NCBI GenBank assembly: GCA_020073565.1
Contig: JAIQEY010000057.1
Location: 1 to 33,475, forward strand
Reading direction: 5' to 3'
Length of the DNA: 33,475 nucleotides
Origin: Terriglobia bacterium
GTDB taxonomy: Bacteria > Acidobacteriota > Terriglobia > Terriglobales > Acidobacteriaceae
Positions 32,897-33,475 of the stretch are shown here, in pieces. The notes under the pieces are model-generated. The model had not been told where the DNA came from. It saw nothing but the letters and a program-made list of their open reading frames with translations, and did not search any database. A program made the position numbers and the translations under genes. The first letter of the stretch is position 1, and each line of letters opens with the position of its first letter.

Positions 32897-33475
32897 TTAG
32901 TTGGTCTTGACTCCACTGGAAATAATGAAGACCCGTCCAGAATGGAAGCCGTGAACACCACTCCATCCTGACGTGATCAGGAAGTCGCTGGTACCGTCCT
33001 TGTCCACGTCGCCCATCGTCACGGAATCAAACCCGAACGTATCTCCCGGAATTCGGCAGGTAAAGGTTTTGATGAGATGGCCGTCTTTTCCGGAATACAA
33101 ATAAGCACGTCCACCTCCGACAGCTTCGCGGCTGTACTGCCAGGCACCGACGATGAGATCGGCGTGACCATCGTGATCCACGTCCCCCGCCACCGACGGG
33201 CTTGTCCCAAATCCTTCACCAGCGGTTTCACCGGTCAGCGTGACAAGAGAGTGGCCGTCCTTTCCGGAATATACATAGACCCGACCCGTTGACGGTCCTT
33301 TTGCACTATTGGACCAGTCGGACGCATAAACGTCCGGTACGCCGTCGCCATCCACGTCGCCGAGTACGGACAGGAACATCGCTCCCAACGCAACTCCGGT
33401 TTCATCGGATTCAATGGTGAACTTCGGCTTGGACGAGAGCGTGTCGTACACATAGGTTCGGCCGGTCCGTTTGGG
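32897..33475 (-). CDS. FG-GAP/VCBS repeat protein, C-terminal part (5' end outside window)
   Basis: The frame is open through the right edge, so only the last 193 residues are seen. Three repeats carry calcium-binding loops: GDVDGDGVPD, GDVDHDGHAD and GDVDKDGTSD. Each is followed after about 20-30 residues by a GRVYVYSGKDG-like strand. These are FG-GAP beta-propeller blades as in integrin-alpha-like proteins. Such proteins are usually secreted or surface-exposed, and the Asp-rich loops bind Ca2+. The repeat spacing of about 60 residues suggests a larger propeller upstream. It ends 204 bases from the GNAT gene, with no gene seen between them. Confidence 0.88.
   Translation of the reverse strand, partial: PKRTGRTYVYDTLSSKPKFTIESDETGVALGAMFLSVLGDVDGDGVPDVYASDWSNSAKGPSTGRVYVYSGKDGHSLVTLTGETAGEGFGTSPSVAGDVDHDGHADLIVGAWQYSREAVGGGRAYLYSGKDGHLIKTFTCRIPGDTFGFDSVTMGDVDKDGTSDFLITSGWSGVHGFHSGRVFIISSGVKTN

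Overview
The window is a dense phage-defence island (about 1-25,960) followed by an antirestriction gene and then ordinary chromosomal genes. The organism looks like a free-living Gram-negative bacterium with moderately high GC. It encodes a predicted lipoprotein MsrA, a Tat-exported MsrB, and CGNR, MOSC, DUF1223 and FG-GAP proteins. An Acidobacteriota- or Verrucomicrobiota-like soil or sediment lineage is my guess, and the sequence alone does not prove it.

Plus strand, 1-13,470: the end of an AbiEi-like antitoxin gene, an AbiEii-type nucleotidyltransferase, a type III-like Mod methyltransferase and its Res translocase/nuclease. A frameshifted tyrosine-recombinase tail follows. After it comes a tightly coupled trio: a DUF6361 protein, a phospholipase D-like nuclease and a large SNF2-like helicase. 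Nearly all junctions abut or overlap by a few bases.

Minus strand, 23,276-13,492: one long co-directional string. It begins with a complete QatABCD system (KAP ATPase, QatB, QueC-like, TatD-like). Next is a broken PD-(D/E)XK nuclease gene, then a SPARTA-type short prokaryotic Argonaute pair (TIR-APAZ plus catalytically dead MID-PIWI). It ends with an Apea-like HEPN protein and a gamma-glutamylcyclotransferase-fold protein in the same coupled operon. The last two genes are not part of the SPARTA module as I know it.

Region 23,519-25,960 is HEPN-rich. It holds a HEPN-like gene interrupted by two in-frame stops, an AbiV-family gene, and a 272-residue protein with an R-x4-H motif. The 3' end of that last gene overlaps a tRNA-like gene with consensus acceptor, D and T arms. 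The tRNA-like gene has a 35-nt anticodon loop containing a 9-bp hairpin.

Region 25,960-27,237 has a GC-rich leader with a large inverted repeat and an ArdC-type antirestriction protease gene. From 27,394 onward there are msrA-msrB, DUF1223, MOSC, an alpha/beta hydrolase divergent from a CGNR regulator across a perfect palindrome, a GNAT acetyltransferase, and the end of an FG-GAP repeat protein.

The best candidates for something undescribed are the SPARTA-HEPN-GGCT operon and the HEPN gene overlapping the tRNA with an enlarged anticodon loop.
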